DNA from: a virus
Reading direction: 5' to 3' (one strand)
DNA: 34,729 nucleotides
IMG/VR virus record: IMGVR_UViG_3300046170_000015
Span: 1-34,729 of that record
Positions 24,689-31,701 of this stretch are shown one piece after another. The notes beneath the pieces were generated by a model that did no database searches, was not told the origin of the DNA, and saw nothing but the letters and a program-made list of their open reading frames with translations. Numbering within the stretch: position 1 is the stretch's first letter; each line of letters opens with the position of its first letter. Position numbers and translations under genes: made by a program.

Positions 24689-25113
24689 ATTTGTTCATCC
24701 TTACTTTTCCTGTCAGGGTTAGGGGAATCTGGTAGAACATCTCACCAGAAGCTACATATTTATTACGTACCTCTACTGGTGTCAAGTCTTTTATGTCTTC
24801 TGACTTAAACATAAGTGCATTAGACAATTCATTATTCCATATGAAGAACAATGTAGGTGAAGTAAAGAACTTCTTTTTTCGCTGCGGTAGCTGTAGTGTA
24901 TCATATGGAAACACCTCACCCTTCCACACTGTCTTCACTTCACACTCCACATAGAACTTACCCTTGCTGCCTTCAGCAATAAGGTCTTGCCCATATGGAT
25001 TAGGGTTCTCCCATATCTCATACCCTCTTATCTGCATATACTCCATTGTCCTGACACGTGCAGGCTTATCGTGCTTGCCGTGCTAGGGCTTCATTAAATC
25101 GTTTAGTTGTCAT
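24672..25113 (-). CDS. PD-(D/E)XK-like nuclease, probably frameshifted near its start
   Basis: The main frame (25046-24672, 124 residues) has Asp21 (GQDLIAEG) and Glu36-Val-Lys38 (FYVECEVK), the spacing of a PD-(D/E)XK nuclease core, then beta strands such as TLFFIW. It resembles small Vsr- or resolvase-like phage proteins, so cleavage of some DNA structure is possible. The helicase stop overlaps an ATG at 25113 that reads MTTKRFNEALARQA and stops at 25066. Removing one base near 25071 joins it to DKPARVRTMEYMQIRGYE in frame, giving 146 residues that fill the gap exactly. I infer this longer protein is the real one. The ATG at 25046 could still start a shorter form. Confidence 0.65.
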
Positions 25114-26333
25114 CCCTCATACCTCGCTGTCTGGTAGTTAAGGTCTACGTTCACCATACCGTGCCAGCCATTCAGCTTGTTCTTCACGATGTTAATGTGA
25201 CGTAGTGGGCTGTCTTCCTCTTGGCCTTCCACACTAGGTGACTTACCAATTAGTATCATCAGGTCAGCTTCAGCAGCCTTACCTGTACGTGAGCCTTCCA
25301 TCATAGACTGATTAAGTTGTGACCTACCCTCTGCCTCTGCAGATAGCTGTGACATATAGAATACAGCGCAGTCGTAGGTCTTGGCAATCTGTCTAGCGTA
25401 GATAGCACAAGCCTTGAGTGCTTCGTCAGGTCTGGCATAGTTACCTGCCACACCAAACTTGTCACCCATGTCAAGCACAAGAACGTCAGGGTTGTGTGTC
25501 TTACACACTGACTCAACCCATGCCATGTCACGACCACCAGCATCTTTAATCTTGATGTTGTTCATCACTGGTTCATACAGTGACTTGGCCTTGCTCATGT
25601 CATCTCGTACCTCACGTGCTGTCATACCGGCAGCGGCAGTCAGGTATCTTGCACCGACACGGTGAGTAGGTTCCTCGTTACATAGGATGATACACTTGGC
25701 ACCCTGATGTGCAAACCCACCCGGCGCAGCAATCAAGCTAGCGTGGAAGGATGTCTTGCCAGTGTTAGGTCTAGCACCTACTTCGATAAGCTGACCGCCA
25801 CTAACGCCTTCAACCTTACGCATGACACTGGCGATATTGAATTGCCACTTAGCTTCCAGTTCAGCTTTAGCCATCAGTGTCTCAATGCTGATGTCATCCC
25901 ACTCAATGTTGAGATTAGGAATGAAATCATCACCATAACGCTCAAGCAAATTACGTAGCTTCTCAAGTGTAGCTGCATCACCATTGACCATATCAAAGCC
26001 AATGTTGGCAACGTCCTCACCTACTACCTGCTGGAATAGTTTAGACAGTACCTCTTGTGCAATGTCACTACCCATAGGCTGCTCACGCTTGATTGATGAG
26101 AACATAGAAGCATAGCCCTGCTTCTGTGCTGTAGTCAGTGTTGGGTTGTTAGCCATGAACAACGCCTCTACCTCATCAGGTGTGACAGTACGCTCGTATC
26201 TGTCCATAGCTGTGTCGATAGCTTCTTTAATCTTGCGGGCATCCTTACTGAACAACCGCTGTGGGCATTTGCTACCACGATGGTCATCGTAGAATGATTT
26301 ATCCATAAGGCTTCTAATGATTGATAATTCCAT
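25110..26333 (-). CDS. DnaB-like replicative helicase
   Basis: A 407-residue RecA-fold helicase that unwinds the fork 5' to 3'. Residues 1-110 are a helical N-terminal region that would meet the primase. Walker A is GARPNTGKT (186-194), the catalytic Glu lies in CNEEP (218-222), and Walker B ends at Asp288 (DVLVLD). SQLSAEAEGR and the final GKAAEADLMILIG carry further helicase motifs. The primase is a separate gene immediately upstream rather than fused as in T7 gp4, and the two overlap by 20 bases. GGAG is 7 bases before the ATG. Confidence 0.93.
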   Translation of the reverse strand: MELSIIRSLMDKSFYDDHRGSKCPQRLFSKDARKIKEAIDTAMDRYERTVTPDEVEALFMANNPTLTTAQKQGYASMFSSIKREQPMGSDIAQEVLSKLFQQVVGEDVANIGFDMVNGDAATLEKLRNLLERYGDDFIPNLNIEWDDISIETLMAKAELEAKWQFNIASVMRKVEGVSGGQLIEVGARPNTGKTSFHASLIAAPGGFAHQGAKCIILCNEEPTHRVGARYLTAAAGMTAREVRDDMSKAKSLYEPVMNNIKIKDAGGRDMAWVESVCKTHNPDVLVLDMGDKFGVAGNYARPDEALKACAIYARQIAKTYDCAVFYMSQLSAEAEGRSQLNQSMMEGSRTGKAAEADLMILIGKSPSVEGQEEDSPLRHINIVKNKLNGWHGMVNVDLNYQTARYEG

Positions 26334-27084
26334 GTAGGTTCTCCATATCTGTCGGGTTACGATATTTCAAGTCGTCTGTTAGTTTGAGTACACGAACATC
26401 GTTCACGTGTCCTCGTAGTTCCTTCGCCATCTGTAATGTCTTCGGTAGCGCATCGGGGTCTAACGCTATGATTGCTGTTGAGAACTGTGCGAGATACCCT
26501 TTATGCGCATCTTGCAATGATGTGCCTAGAAGCGCAACCCCGACAAAGGAACCGTAACCAACAACGGCTGCACTCACACAGTCCTCAACAACTACGGCGA
26601 CTTTACCACACCCTGCGGTGTAAGGCAAGCCACTTTTTCCATATCTTTTCCATTTAGGTAGACGCTTACCGATAGCACGGCCTGTCGCATCTACAATCTT
26701 TCCATCATGTACGACAGGAAACACAACCCTGTCATCCTTCACATCATACATCACACCCAACTCATCTGGGTCTAGCTTGTAACGAAAGCAGAAGCTGAGT
26801 ACGCTACGCTTATTCCTGTGCGGTACGATGTAACTAGGTAATTCAAATGGCTCTGTAGCGAATTGCTCCACGCCCAAGAAGCCAGAACGTATGTCATCTA
26901 CGGATAGGTGAACACGTGTGCCACCACCTACTGTGCATGACGCCTTGTAACAATTCCATACAAGACTGCCCATGTTATTCGTAGCGGTGAACGTCTTGAT
27001 ACCGCCACACTCAGGGCAGTTCATACGTTTAGTCTCACCATTAGATAACTCTAATCTATTTACTATGTTATATATATCACTCAT
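26314..27084 (-). CDS. TOPRIM DNA primase with zinc-binding domain
   Basis: The primase makes RNA primers for lagging-strand synthesis. With the ATG at 27084 it has 256 residues: a zinc domain with Cys23, Cys26, Cys45 and Cys50 (NCPECGG ... NCYKASC), then a TOPRIM core with Glu167 (VVVEDCVSA) and Asp209/Asp211 (ALDPDA). This is the arrangement of the primase half of T7 gp4. The longer frame from 27126 overlaps the integrase, so I prefer the internal start, which has GTGAG upstream. It overlaps the helicase gene, consistent with a paired primase-helicase. Confidence 0.92.
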   Translation of the reverse strand: MSDIYNIVNRLELSNGETKRMNCPECGGIKTFTATNNMGSLVWNCYKASCTVGGGTRVHLSVDDIRSGFLGVEQFATEPFELPSYIVPHRNKRSVLSFCFRYKLDPDELGVMYDVKDDRVVFPVVHDGKIVDATGRAIGKRLPKWKRYGKSGLPYTAGCGKVAVVVEDCVSAAVVGYGSFVGVALLGTSLQDAHKGYLAQFSTAIIALDPDALPKTLQMAKELRGHVNDVRVLKLTDDLKYRNPTDMENLHGIINH

Positions 27085-27109
27085 ATAATACTCACTTTCG
27101 TTGCGGCAG

Positions 27110-27988
27110 TTAAGTGCTTTTACCATGTGCTTTGCGAGTTGTCAACGCATTATTTGCACTGGCGAAAGTATTTTTCATGTATGGTTTAACTGACTGTGGG
27201 TTACTATGTCCTGTAACCGACATGATTTGTCCCATAGGGACACCAGCTTCAACCATTTGTGTTGTACCAGTGCGGCGTAAGTCCATCAGCCGCAGTTCCT
27301 CAGACAGCCCAGCTTGCCGCATGACAGCCCTTCCAGCTTTTGATAGACGTTCCATGCTGTAAGGGTGGTACTCGCCGCCTACGGGCGTTGTACGGGGAAC
27401 AACATACTGTTGAAAGCCAAAGTCCTGCTCTTGTTGTACAAGCATCTCAAGCAGGTCATCTTCAATAGGCAAAGTTACCTCTGCTCTACGCTTAGACTGC
27501 TCAAGATATAGCTTGCGTTCATCCAAGTCAAAGTTATCCCAAGTCAACAGGCGCATATCGCCTAGTCGTTGGCACCATTCGTATGCCATGTGTACTATCA
27601 AGCCAATGCTGCGCCACTGAAACTCACCATACGCAGTGTCAAGGAAATTACGAACATCATCTTCTGTCCATACAACCTTGCGTTGTGCAGGTGTCTTACG
27701 TCTGACACTAGCAAAGGGGTTGACAGTAGCATACTCCATGTCAATAGCATAACGATACACGATGGATGACACAGTGCAGATGTGGTTGGCGAAGCTGATG
27801 CCACGCTCAACCCACTCCTCATAAGCATGTTTAGCTTGCTTGCTAGACAGCTTGTCAAAGTTTACATCTCCAAAACTGTCACACATTACACCAAGAAAGT
27901 ATTGATAGTCTTTCTTAGTTCTGTCTCGTAACATATTGAAATCATTGGATGTATAATACTTCTGCACTAAGTCACCTACCGTAATCAT
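27110..27988 (-). CDS. Tyrosine recombinase (phage integrase)
   Basis: A 292-residue site-specific recombinase. An N-terminal SAM-like DNA-binding domain (about 1-95) precedes the catalytic part with Arg141 (CQRLGDMRLLTW), Lys167 or nearby (SKRR), Arg238 (LMDLRRT), His261 (VTGHS) and nucleophile Tyr270 (VKPYMKNT), nine residues after the His. The usual HxxR histidine is Met235 here (MDLR), a change that several active recombinases tolerate. It starts inside the stop of the DUF932-like gene (ATGA) and lies within the replication operon, not beside a repressor. It may integrate the genome, or resolve multimers; no attachment site is recognisable. Confidence 0.92.
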   Translation of the reverse strand: MITVGDLVQKYYTSNDFNMLRDRTKKDYQYFLGVMCDSFGDVNFDKLSSKQAKHAYEEWVERGISFANHICTVSSIVYRYAIDMEYATVNPFASVRRKTPAQRKVVWTEDDVRNFLDTAYGEFQWRSIGLIVHMAYEWCQRLGDMRLLTWDNFDLDERKLYLEQSKRRAEVTLPIEDDLLEMLVQQEQDFGFQQYVVPRTTPVGGEYHPYSMERLSKAGRAVMRQAGLSEELRLMDLRRTGTTQMVEAGVPMGQIMSVTGHSNPQSVKPYMKNTFASANNALTTRKAHGKST

Positions 27989-28809
27989 GCTGCTAACAAC
28001 TCCTTGAACTGCTTGCTTTCAATCCAACGTGTGACCTTCTCTTCACGCTCCCACATATTCTTAGCGGCAGTATCCTTGCCAGTCTTGCGAAGCTTGAAAC
28101 CATTACGTTCATCAGCATAGCTTGCATAGTTTGTGAAAGCAGAGTATAAAGCGAAGGCATTGTTACCACGCACACCAGCCTCTTGGTTGTATAATTGGAA
28201 CAGTCCATCGGACTTGCCCTTGTCGAGTGATTCAAGCATAGCTTTAACATCACCTACAAACAGGCTCTTGTTTGCCCATGCTTGTATCTGTTGGTGGTAG
28301 TCTTTGAAATCGTTATTAGATTTCTGTACCTGCTCACCGAACCTATCAAGGTCAAAGCCACTGGTGTTCTTACGCTTCACCTTGTCATGCTCACCACGCA
28401 CCATGCCATTGGTACAGAAGAAGTCGATAGCCCCAAACAGTACAGTGTTTGAGCAAGTACCATCCACACCATGCAATGCAATGATGCGCTGTGCAATCTC
28501 AGTCTCATGCTTTGGTGTGACGATAGTATGCTTCATGTTGGGCAGGGTCATGTCCATCATAGCCCAGCCATTGTTGTGAGCGTCACGCCATACAATGTTA
28601 GCATCAGCATACTCAGCATCTGTCAGATGATTAGTGACAGCATCCATAACATCACGAAAGAAATCACCGTGTGATGCACATTTGAAATCTTTACCAACGA
28701 TAGCGATAGGTTCGCCAGTGTTATTGTCGATGACATACTTCTTGTCAGCTACACGGGTAGGCTCAAAGGTTACATCAAAGTCTAGGTTCTCAGGGATATA
28801 TTCTAGCAT
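27985..28809 (-). CDS. DUF932-family protein
   Basis: A 274-residue protein with AAGGAG 7 bases before the ATG. The part HGVDGTCSNTVLFGAIDFFC followed by TNGMVRGEHDKVKRKNT is the DUF932 signature, known from phages and plasmids and sometimes linked to restriction-modification or replication neighbourhoods, with no proven activity. The family's typical size is similar. It is the first gene of the integrase-primase-helicase run and may be transcribed from the near-consensus promoter at 28877-28905. I cannot assign a molecular role. Confidence 0.85.
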   Translation of the reverse strand: MLEYIPENLDFDVTFEPTRVADKKYVIDNNTGEPIAIVGKDFKCASHGDFFRDVMDAVTNHLTDAEYADANIVWRDAHNNGWAMMDMTLPNMKHTIVTPKHETEIAQRIIALHGVDGTCSNTVLFGAIDFFCTNGMVRGEHDKVKRKNTSGFDLDRFGEQVQKSNNDFKDYHQQIQAWANKSLFVGDVKAMLESLDKGKSDGLFQLYNQEAGVRGNNAFALYSAFTNYASYADERNGFKLRKTGKDTAAKNMWEREEKVTRWIESKQFKELLAA

Positions 28810-28821
28810 ATGTATTCTCCT

Positions 28822-28875
28822 TTATAGTATGATTAGTATTAGTGGTAGTATGGTAATCCATAACAACAAGTCCAT
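28822..28875 (-). CDS. Tiny hydrophobic membrane peptide, 17 residues
   Basis: An ATG with a strong AAGGAG site (28883-28888, 7-base gap) opens a frame that reads MDLLLWITILPLILIIL and stops at 28822. The whole peptide is one membrane-spanning helix with a negative start. Its stop lies 12 bases before the DUF932 start, whose own ribosome site follows directly. Composition and ribosome site argue for a real gene, comparable in style to very small phage membrane peptides. The caution is that a candidate promoter overlaps the same bases, and from that promoter the peptide's ribosome site would not be in the transcript. Confidence 0.5.
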   Translation of the reverse strand: MDLLLWITILPLILIIL

Positions 28876-28876
28876 A

Positions 28877-28905
28877 GTTATACTCCTTATTATATAAGAT
28901 GTCAA
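28877..28905 (-). promoter_or_regulatory. Candidate sigma-70 promoter before the DUF932-integrase-replication genes
   Basis: On the minus strand TTGACA (28905-28900), a 17-base spacer and TATAAC (28882-28877) match the housekeeping consensus at 11 of 12 positions. Transcription would start near 28870 and lead into the DUF932 gene. The spacer also contains the ribosome site of the tiny peptide gene, so both readings are in tension unless read-through transcripts also cross here. Confidence 0.5.
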
Positions 28906-28916
28906 CTCTGTGGCAT

Positions 28917-29168
28917 CTAATAGCCCCAATATTTTACTTCAACATTTTCATCAACAATCAAACGCTTCATCACACACCAAGCTTGATCCACCTTGCGTAA
29001 ATCCTCGTAACTAATCTCACACAAATCAGACACAGATTGTCTGATAGGCACAAAAGCCTGTAGCATTTCCAGCACAGCTTGCTGTTGTTTAGGTGTCATG
29101 CTTTTCCATGTAGCACTCGCCTGCTCCTTGGTAATTTCCCATTCTGATTTAGTTTTTTTATTACCCAT
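28917..29168 (-). CDS. Small early protein of unknown function (83 residues)
   Basis: The ATG at 29168 follows AAGGAG at good distance and gives MGNKKTKSEWEITKEQ onward. An upstream start at 29243 would overlap the previous gene needlessly. The protein is mixed charged and helical (ATWKSMTPKQQQAVLEMLQA), then SVSDLCEISYEDLRKVDQAW. There is no membrane segment or metal motif. The helix-rich form may be a small DNA- or protein-binding early factor, but I recognise no family. It overlaps the preceding gene by 8 bases. Confidence 0.65.
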   Translation of the reverse strand: MGNKKTKSEWEITKEQASATWKSMTPKQQQAVLEMLQAFVPIRQSVSDLCEISYEDLRKVDQAWCVMKRLIVDENVEVKYWGY

Positions 29169-29331
29169 CTTGTAACTCCTTCTGAAACTCAGTCCATGCG
29201 GCATAAAATACCTCGTTAAAACTGTGGTAGTTGGCATCCTCAAAGGCAGCAGCCGCTACCTCAAAGATGTCCTGCCCACTCCACTTGACTGCTTGGGATA
29301 ACTGTATCCCTTTGATTTCATTACTCGTCAT
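29161..29331 (-). CDS. Small early protein (56 residues)
   Basis: AGGAG lies 7 bases before the ATG at 29331, giving MTSNEIKGIQLSQAVKWSGQ onward. It ends by overlapping the next gene and begins by overlapping the previous one (11 bases), so it is part of a tightly packed early operon. It is probably a small helical soluble protein (IFEVAAAAFEDANYH, then a Trp- and Tyr-containing end). No family recognised. Confidence 0.6.
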   Translation of the reverse strand: MTSNEIKGIQLSQAVKWSGQDIFEVAAAAFEDANYHSFNEVFYAAWTEFQKELQDG

Positions 29332-29530
29332 TGCAATTCTCCTCATACCATTCTCTGTAATGTTTATAGGCTAACAGTTTGTAAGCATCTAAGTCAAATG
29401 TTTCCCAGTCTTGTAAGCTAATACCACCACCGTAGTCGTGCCATGTTTGCATCTCGCTATCCAGCATCACCATGATGGCGTTAGCCTCTATGGGTGTTAG
29501 CTGTAGCCATATTGTCTTTGATTTAGCCAT
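29321..29530 (-). CDS. Small early protein (69 residues)
   Basis: The ATG at 29530 follows AAAGGAGG at an 8-base gap; the longer frame from 29560 is less likely. The protein reads MAKSKTIWLQLTPIEANAIM and then an acidic, Tyr- and Trp-rich helical end (AYKLLAYKHYREWYEENCN). It may fold as a small helix-loop-helix. No named family. It overlaps both neighbours by 8 to 11 bases. Confidence 0.6.
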   Translation of the reverse strand: MAKSKTIWLQLTPIEANAIMVMLDSEMQTWHDYGGGISLQDWETFDLDAYKLLAYKHYREWYEENCNDE

Positions 29531-29729
29531 CGTAATCGCCTCCTTTATCACGCAACTCAAGTGTGTCTACATCAGCATCGTCACCGATGTATGAATAGTC
29601 GTAGTGAGGAAGATTGAATAAGGCAACAGTGCCATCTTCATTACGCACATAGTCATCCTCATCATGGTCATACACATACATAGGCATATCCCATACACCT
29701 ATCGTGTATGCTTTATCAGGGTCAAACAT
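29523..29729 (-). CDS. Small very acidic early protein (68 residues)
   Basis: I prefer the ATG at 29729, 7 bases from GGAG, over one at 29735 that sits too close to it. The sequence is rich in Asp and Tyr (YDHDEDDYVRNEDGT, PHYDYSYIGDDADVD). Such strongly acidic small phage proteins sometimes mimic DNA and block host nucleases or polymerase, but nothing here proves that. It overlaps the zinc-ribbon gene upstream by 8 bases. Confidence 0.6.
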   Translation of the reverse strand: MFDPDKAYTIGVWDMPMYVYDHDEDDYVRNEDGTVALFNLPHYDYSYIGDDADVDTLELRDKGGDYDG

Positions 29730-29892
29730 TGTCATTCTCCTTTCGTGGATAATATACCTCTACCATGCTGTCGCATTTAGGGCAAGCCAGTATTGTTACC
29801 ATGCTAAACTCATCACCTCGTGCGTCAGCATACTCATCTAGGTCATGGTCATTGCCCCAGATTAACTTGGTATTACAGTGCCAACAGTTCAT
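29722..29892 (-). CDS. Small zinc-ribbon protein (56 residues)
   Basis: The ATG at 29892 follows GAGGAG and overlaps the previous stop (ATGA). Cys3 and Cys6 (CWHC) and Cys37 and Cys40 (CPKC) form a four-cysteine zinc ribbon around an acidic loop (NDHDLDEYADARGDE). Small zinc ribbons of this kind bind nucleic acid or host proteins. Together with the next upstream gene it makes a tandem pair of mini zinc proteins. Confidence 0.65.
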   Translation of the reverse strand: MNCWHCNTKLIWGNDHDLDEYADARGDEFSMVTILACPKCDSMVEVYYPRKENDNV

Positions 29893-30026
29893 ATGTCAAT
29901 CTCCTCATCCAATTCATCTATAACAGACTTGGTGTAGTAACACAAGAAGTTACAGCTAGGGCATTGCTCTTGTACTGTTTCATGTATCTCTACATGGTTG
30001 CAGTTAAGACATTCATGTTGTGTCAC
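29889..30026 (-). CDS. Small zinc-ribbon protein with GTG start (45 residues)
   Basis: GTG at 30026 overlaps the stop of the gene upstream (GTGA), with AGGAG about 8 bases away. Cys6 and Cys9 (CLNC) pair with Cys22 and Cys25 (CPSC), plus Cys29 (NFLC), giving a compact rubredoxin-like or ribbon metal site. The tail is acidic (DELDEEID). The stop overlaps the next start, so the three genes here are translated as a relay. No named family. Confidence 0.6.
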   Translation of the reverse strand: MTQHECLNCNHVEIHETVQEQCPSCNFLCYYTKSVIDELDEEIDI

Positions 30027-30232
30027 TGTCTTGCTCCTATCACCCAGTCCTCTGCGGTATCTTCTGCATATTGCTGCGAGTGTCCAAGCAGATTAAGTTC
30101 ATCTACAATAGCACCATCCTGTATTAGCACAATGGTGTAGCTGCCATCAGGTTCCTTGAACACACACGATTTGCGGTATGATATGTCACCACGGCTGCAA
30201 TCTTCATCACTGTAAAACTCATGCAACAGCAT
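30023..30232 (-). CDS. Small early protein (69 residues)
   Basis: I chose the ATG at 30232, 7 bases from AGGAG; ATGs at 30238 and 30250 are too close to or upstream of that site. The protein starts MLLHEFYSDEDCSRGDI and has a beta-hairpin-like centre (GSYTIVLIQDGAIVDELN), then an acidic helix (AEDTAEDWVIG). It overlaps the YubB-like gene by 14 bases. A small beta-alpha fold is likely; the function is unknown. Confidence 0.6.
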   Translation of the reverse strand: MLLHEFYSDEDCSRGDISYRKSCVFKEPDGSYTIVLIQDGAIVDELNLLGHSQQYAEDTAEDWVIGARQ

Positions 30233-30707
30233 CTTCATTCTCCTCTGCATACTCAGCTATACTCTCACTAATACCAAACTCAAGGTCAAGGTCAGGATAG
30301 TCTTCAACTACACTTTCTACTTCAGTGGTACACCAGTCATCACCATCTGTGTATTCGCCAATGTATCCCCAGCCTTCATCAAGGTAACGTGCATTGATTT
30401 CAAAGCCCATGTCCACCAGCTTGTCAAAGATAGGGATAGGCGGTGACCATGCAGTGTAGAAGTTTAGGTTTAGTGTGTTAGCATCAATGCGGGTGCAGTG
30501 TGTTTCATACACATCCCACTTAGTACCCCAATTCTCTAGCCGCCACTCATACCAGCCTGATGTGGGTTCATTCTCATCATCACGAGGCTCTGGTATAAGA
30601 TGATGACACAGTTCTGTGTTCTCTGTGTTCATCACATTGTAAATGTTATCAATCATTTGGCTGTCATCATGTGACAGGATTACTCTGTTATCTGTATGAT
30701 TAGGCAT
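30219..30707 (-). CDS. DUF1281/YubB-type ferredoxin-like protein
   Basis: A 162-residue protein. WYEWRLENWGTKWD (52-65) and AWSPPIPIFDKLVDMG followed by an EGWGYIGEY-type stretch are the hallmarks of the DUF1281 family with a YubB ferredoxin-like domain, carried by plasmids and phages with unknown activity. The N-terminus MPNHTDNRVILS is also typical. The C-terminal 25 residues are very acidic. It stands in the early small-gene run, so a host-takeover role is plausible but unproven. Confidence 0.8.
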   Translation of the reverse strand: MPNHTDNRVILSHDDSQMIDNIYNVMNTENTELCHHLIPEPRDDENEPTSGWYEWRLENWGTKWDVYETHCTRIDANTLNLNFYTAWSPPIPIFDKLVDMGFEINARYLDEGWGYIGEYTDGDDWCTTEVESVVEDYPDLDLEFGISESIAEYAEENEDAVA

Positions 30708-30708
30708 A

Positions 30709-30849
30709 TCACTTCTCCTTCAGTGCATCTATTACTAAATAGATAACTATAGCTGTGCCAATAGCCAGATACCCAATGATGAACAAGTCATCCATGCCCA
30801 CATCGGGCATCTGGTTTTGTAGGCAGACGATTGTGTTACAGTCAAGCAA
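30709..30849 (-). CDS. Small single-pass membrane protein (about 46 residues)
   Basis: A TTG at 30849 lies 8 bases from GGAG and opens a frame that ends at 30709, one base before the next ATG. The visible membrane helix is LFIIGYLAIGTAIVIYLVID, followed by ALKEK; residues before it include CNTIVCLQ. An ATG at 30810 (MPDVGMDD) would give 33 residues without a clear ribosome site. The helix and the tight join to the downstream gene support a real gene. Function unknown. Confidence 0.55.
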   Translation of the reverse strand: MLDCNTIVCLQNQMPDVGMDDLFIIGYLAIGTAIVIYLVIDALKEK

Positions 30850-30855
30850 TGTCAA

Positions 30856-31119
30856 TTCTCCACTGCATAAGTTAATAGGGTAGGCAGTTTAACCACTTGC
30901 CTAGGTGTCTTCACACCAAAAGGTGAGGGGGTTGCACACTGACCATTTACACGAATTATTCTTCCACCCCTAAGTCACGAGACCCTGTATTTATACTGTT
31001 AGGCCTTCAGTTCGCATGTCTAGGCAGTTTTCTATTGGCCTTTATCGCCGTGAAACTTCACCTAGTCACGCTTCTCTAGCTAGTCCTTCTTATTCAGACT
31101 GTCACTATGCTAGAGCATA
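30856..31119 (-). other. Non-coding early leader region with several hairpins
   Basis: About 264 bases carry no convincing gene on either strand. They contain TAGGCA/TGCCTA (30881-30903), GGTGT-CTTC-ACACC (30904-30917) that competes on the minus strand with CACC-TTTT-GGTG (30914-30925), AGGCC/GGCCT (31001-31041) and the palindrome TATGCT-AG-AGCATA (31106-31119) touching the upstream stop. TAGGCAGTTT occurs twice (30881 and 31021). The mutually exclusive hairpins look like an attenuator or processed leader. I found no tRNA T-loop or anticodon arm. Confidence 0.5.
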
Positions 31120-31299
31120 TTACGCAGTTTCAAACTCTTTGACAAACTCAAGTTCAATATGCTTGTCAGGATACAATGCTTGTGCCATGTCGAGTGCATG
31201 TTCTACCGCATGGTTCCAGATAGGTTGCTCCAAGGGCTGTGGGTGTACATTGTACACACCACTAATCCCATCCATCTTAATACCAACTTCCCAATACAT
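31120..31299 (-). CDS. Small early protein (59 residues)
   Basis: The ATG at 31299 overlaps the stop of the upstream gene (TAATG). It reads MYWEVGIKMDGISGVYNVHP, then helical WNHAVEHALDMAQALYP and a beta end (KHIELEFVKEF). This strand-helix-strand pattern looks like a small folded domain. It is the last gene before the non-coding hairpin region at 30856-31119. No family recognised. Confidence 0.65.
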   Translation of the reverse strand: MYWEVGIKMDGISGVYNVHPQPLEQPIWNHAVEHALDMAQALYPDKHIELEFVKEFETA

Positions 31300-31688
31300 T
31301 ACGCTGCCACCTTTCTGATTGCTTTGCCACGACCATTCCGTGCCAATTCACGCAGGTTACTTACAGTAAACCCACCAATGTTAATAGAGATTGCCTCATC
31401 ACGGCTCTTACGCCGTACTGCTGCACCTAGTTCTTTGTGCATGTGGTCAAGGAAGATGCCAGCAATTGCCTCTGTCGTGTACTGTAAGTACCCGCCGCAG
31501 TCTTTCTTTGCATGCCGTGCAGCTTCAAGTGCAAGGTCATAGAACTTGTAACGACCAAGCTTCACGCCATGATACTCAGCATACAAGGCTTCTACTTTAG
31601 CAAGCTTTGCTTCTACCTGTGGTGATGCAAGCACTTGTCCTGTCTTGCCGGTTGAACGCTGGTGAAATGTTACAGTCTTTATAGCCAT
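31299..31688 (-). CDS. Early protein of unknown function (129 residues)
   Basis: AAGGAG sits 8 bases before the ATG at 31688. The protein is basic: MAIKTVTFHQRSTGKTGQVL, a helix (KLAKVEALYAEYHGVKLGRY), a middle with ALEAARHAKKDCGGYLQY, and a C-terminal RELARNGRGKAIRKV. The charge and helices would suit nucleic-acid binding, but no helix-turn-helix stands out by eye. It is one of the larger early genes and lies downstream of the operator-carrying gene at 31702. Confidence 0.65.
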   Translation of the reverse strand: MAIKTVTFHQRSTGKTGQVLASPQVEAKLAKVEALYAEYHGVKLGRYKFYDLALEAARHAKKDCGGYLQYTTEAIAGIFLDHMHKELGAAVRRKSRDEAISINIGGFTVSNLRELARNGRGKAIRKVAA

Positions 31689-31701
31689 GATATAATCTCC
31701 T

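Noticed and set aside
30856-31119. Possible tRNA gene in the hairpin-rich gap
   Set aside because: No GTTCRANYC-type T-loop, anticodon arm or 7-bp acceptor stem could be fitted on either strand.
31016-31318. Plus-strand frame of 100 codons
   Set aside because: It lies opposite the minus-strand gene at 31120 and the non-coding region, with no ribosome site and Ser/Cys-rich shadow composition.
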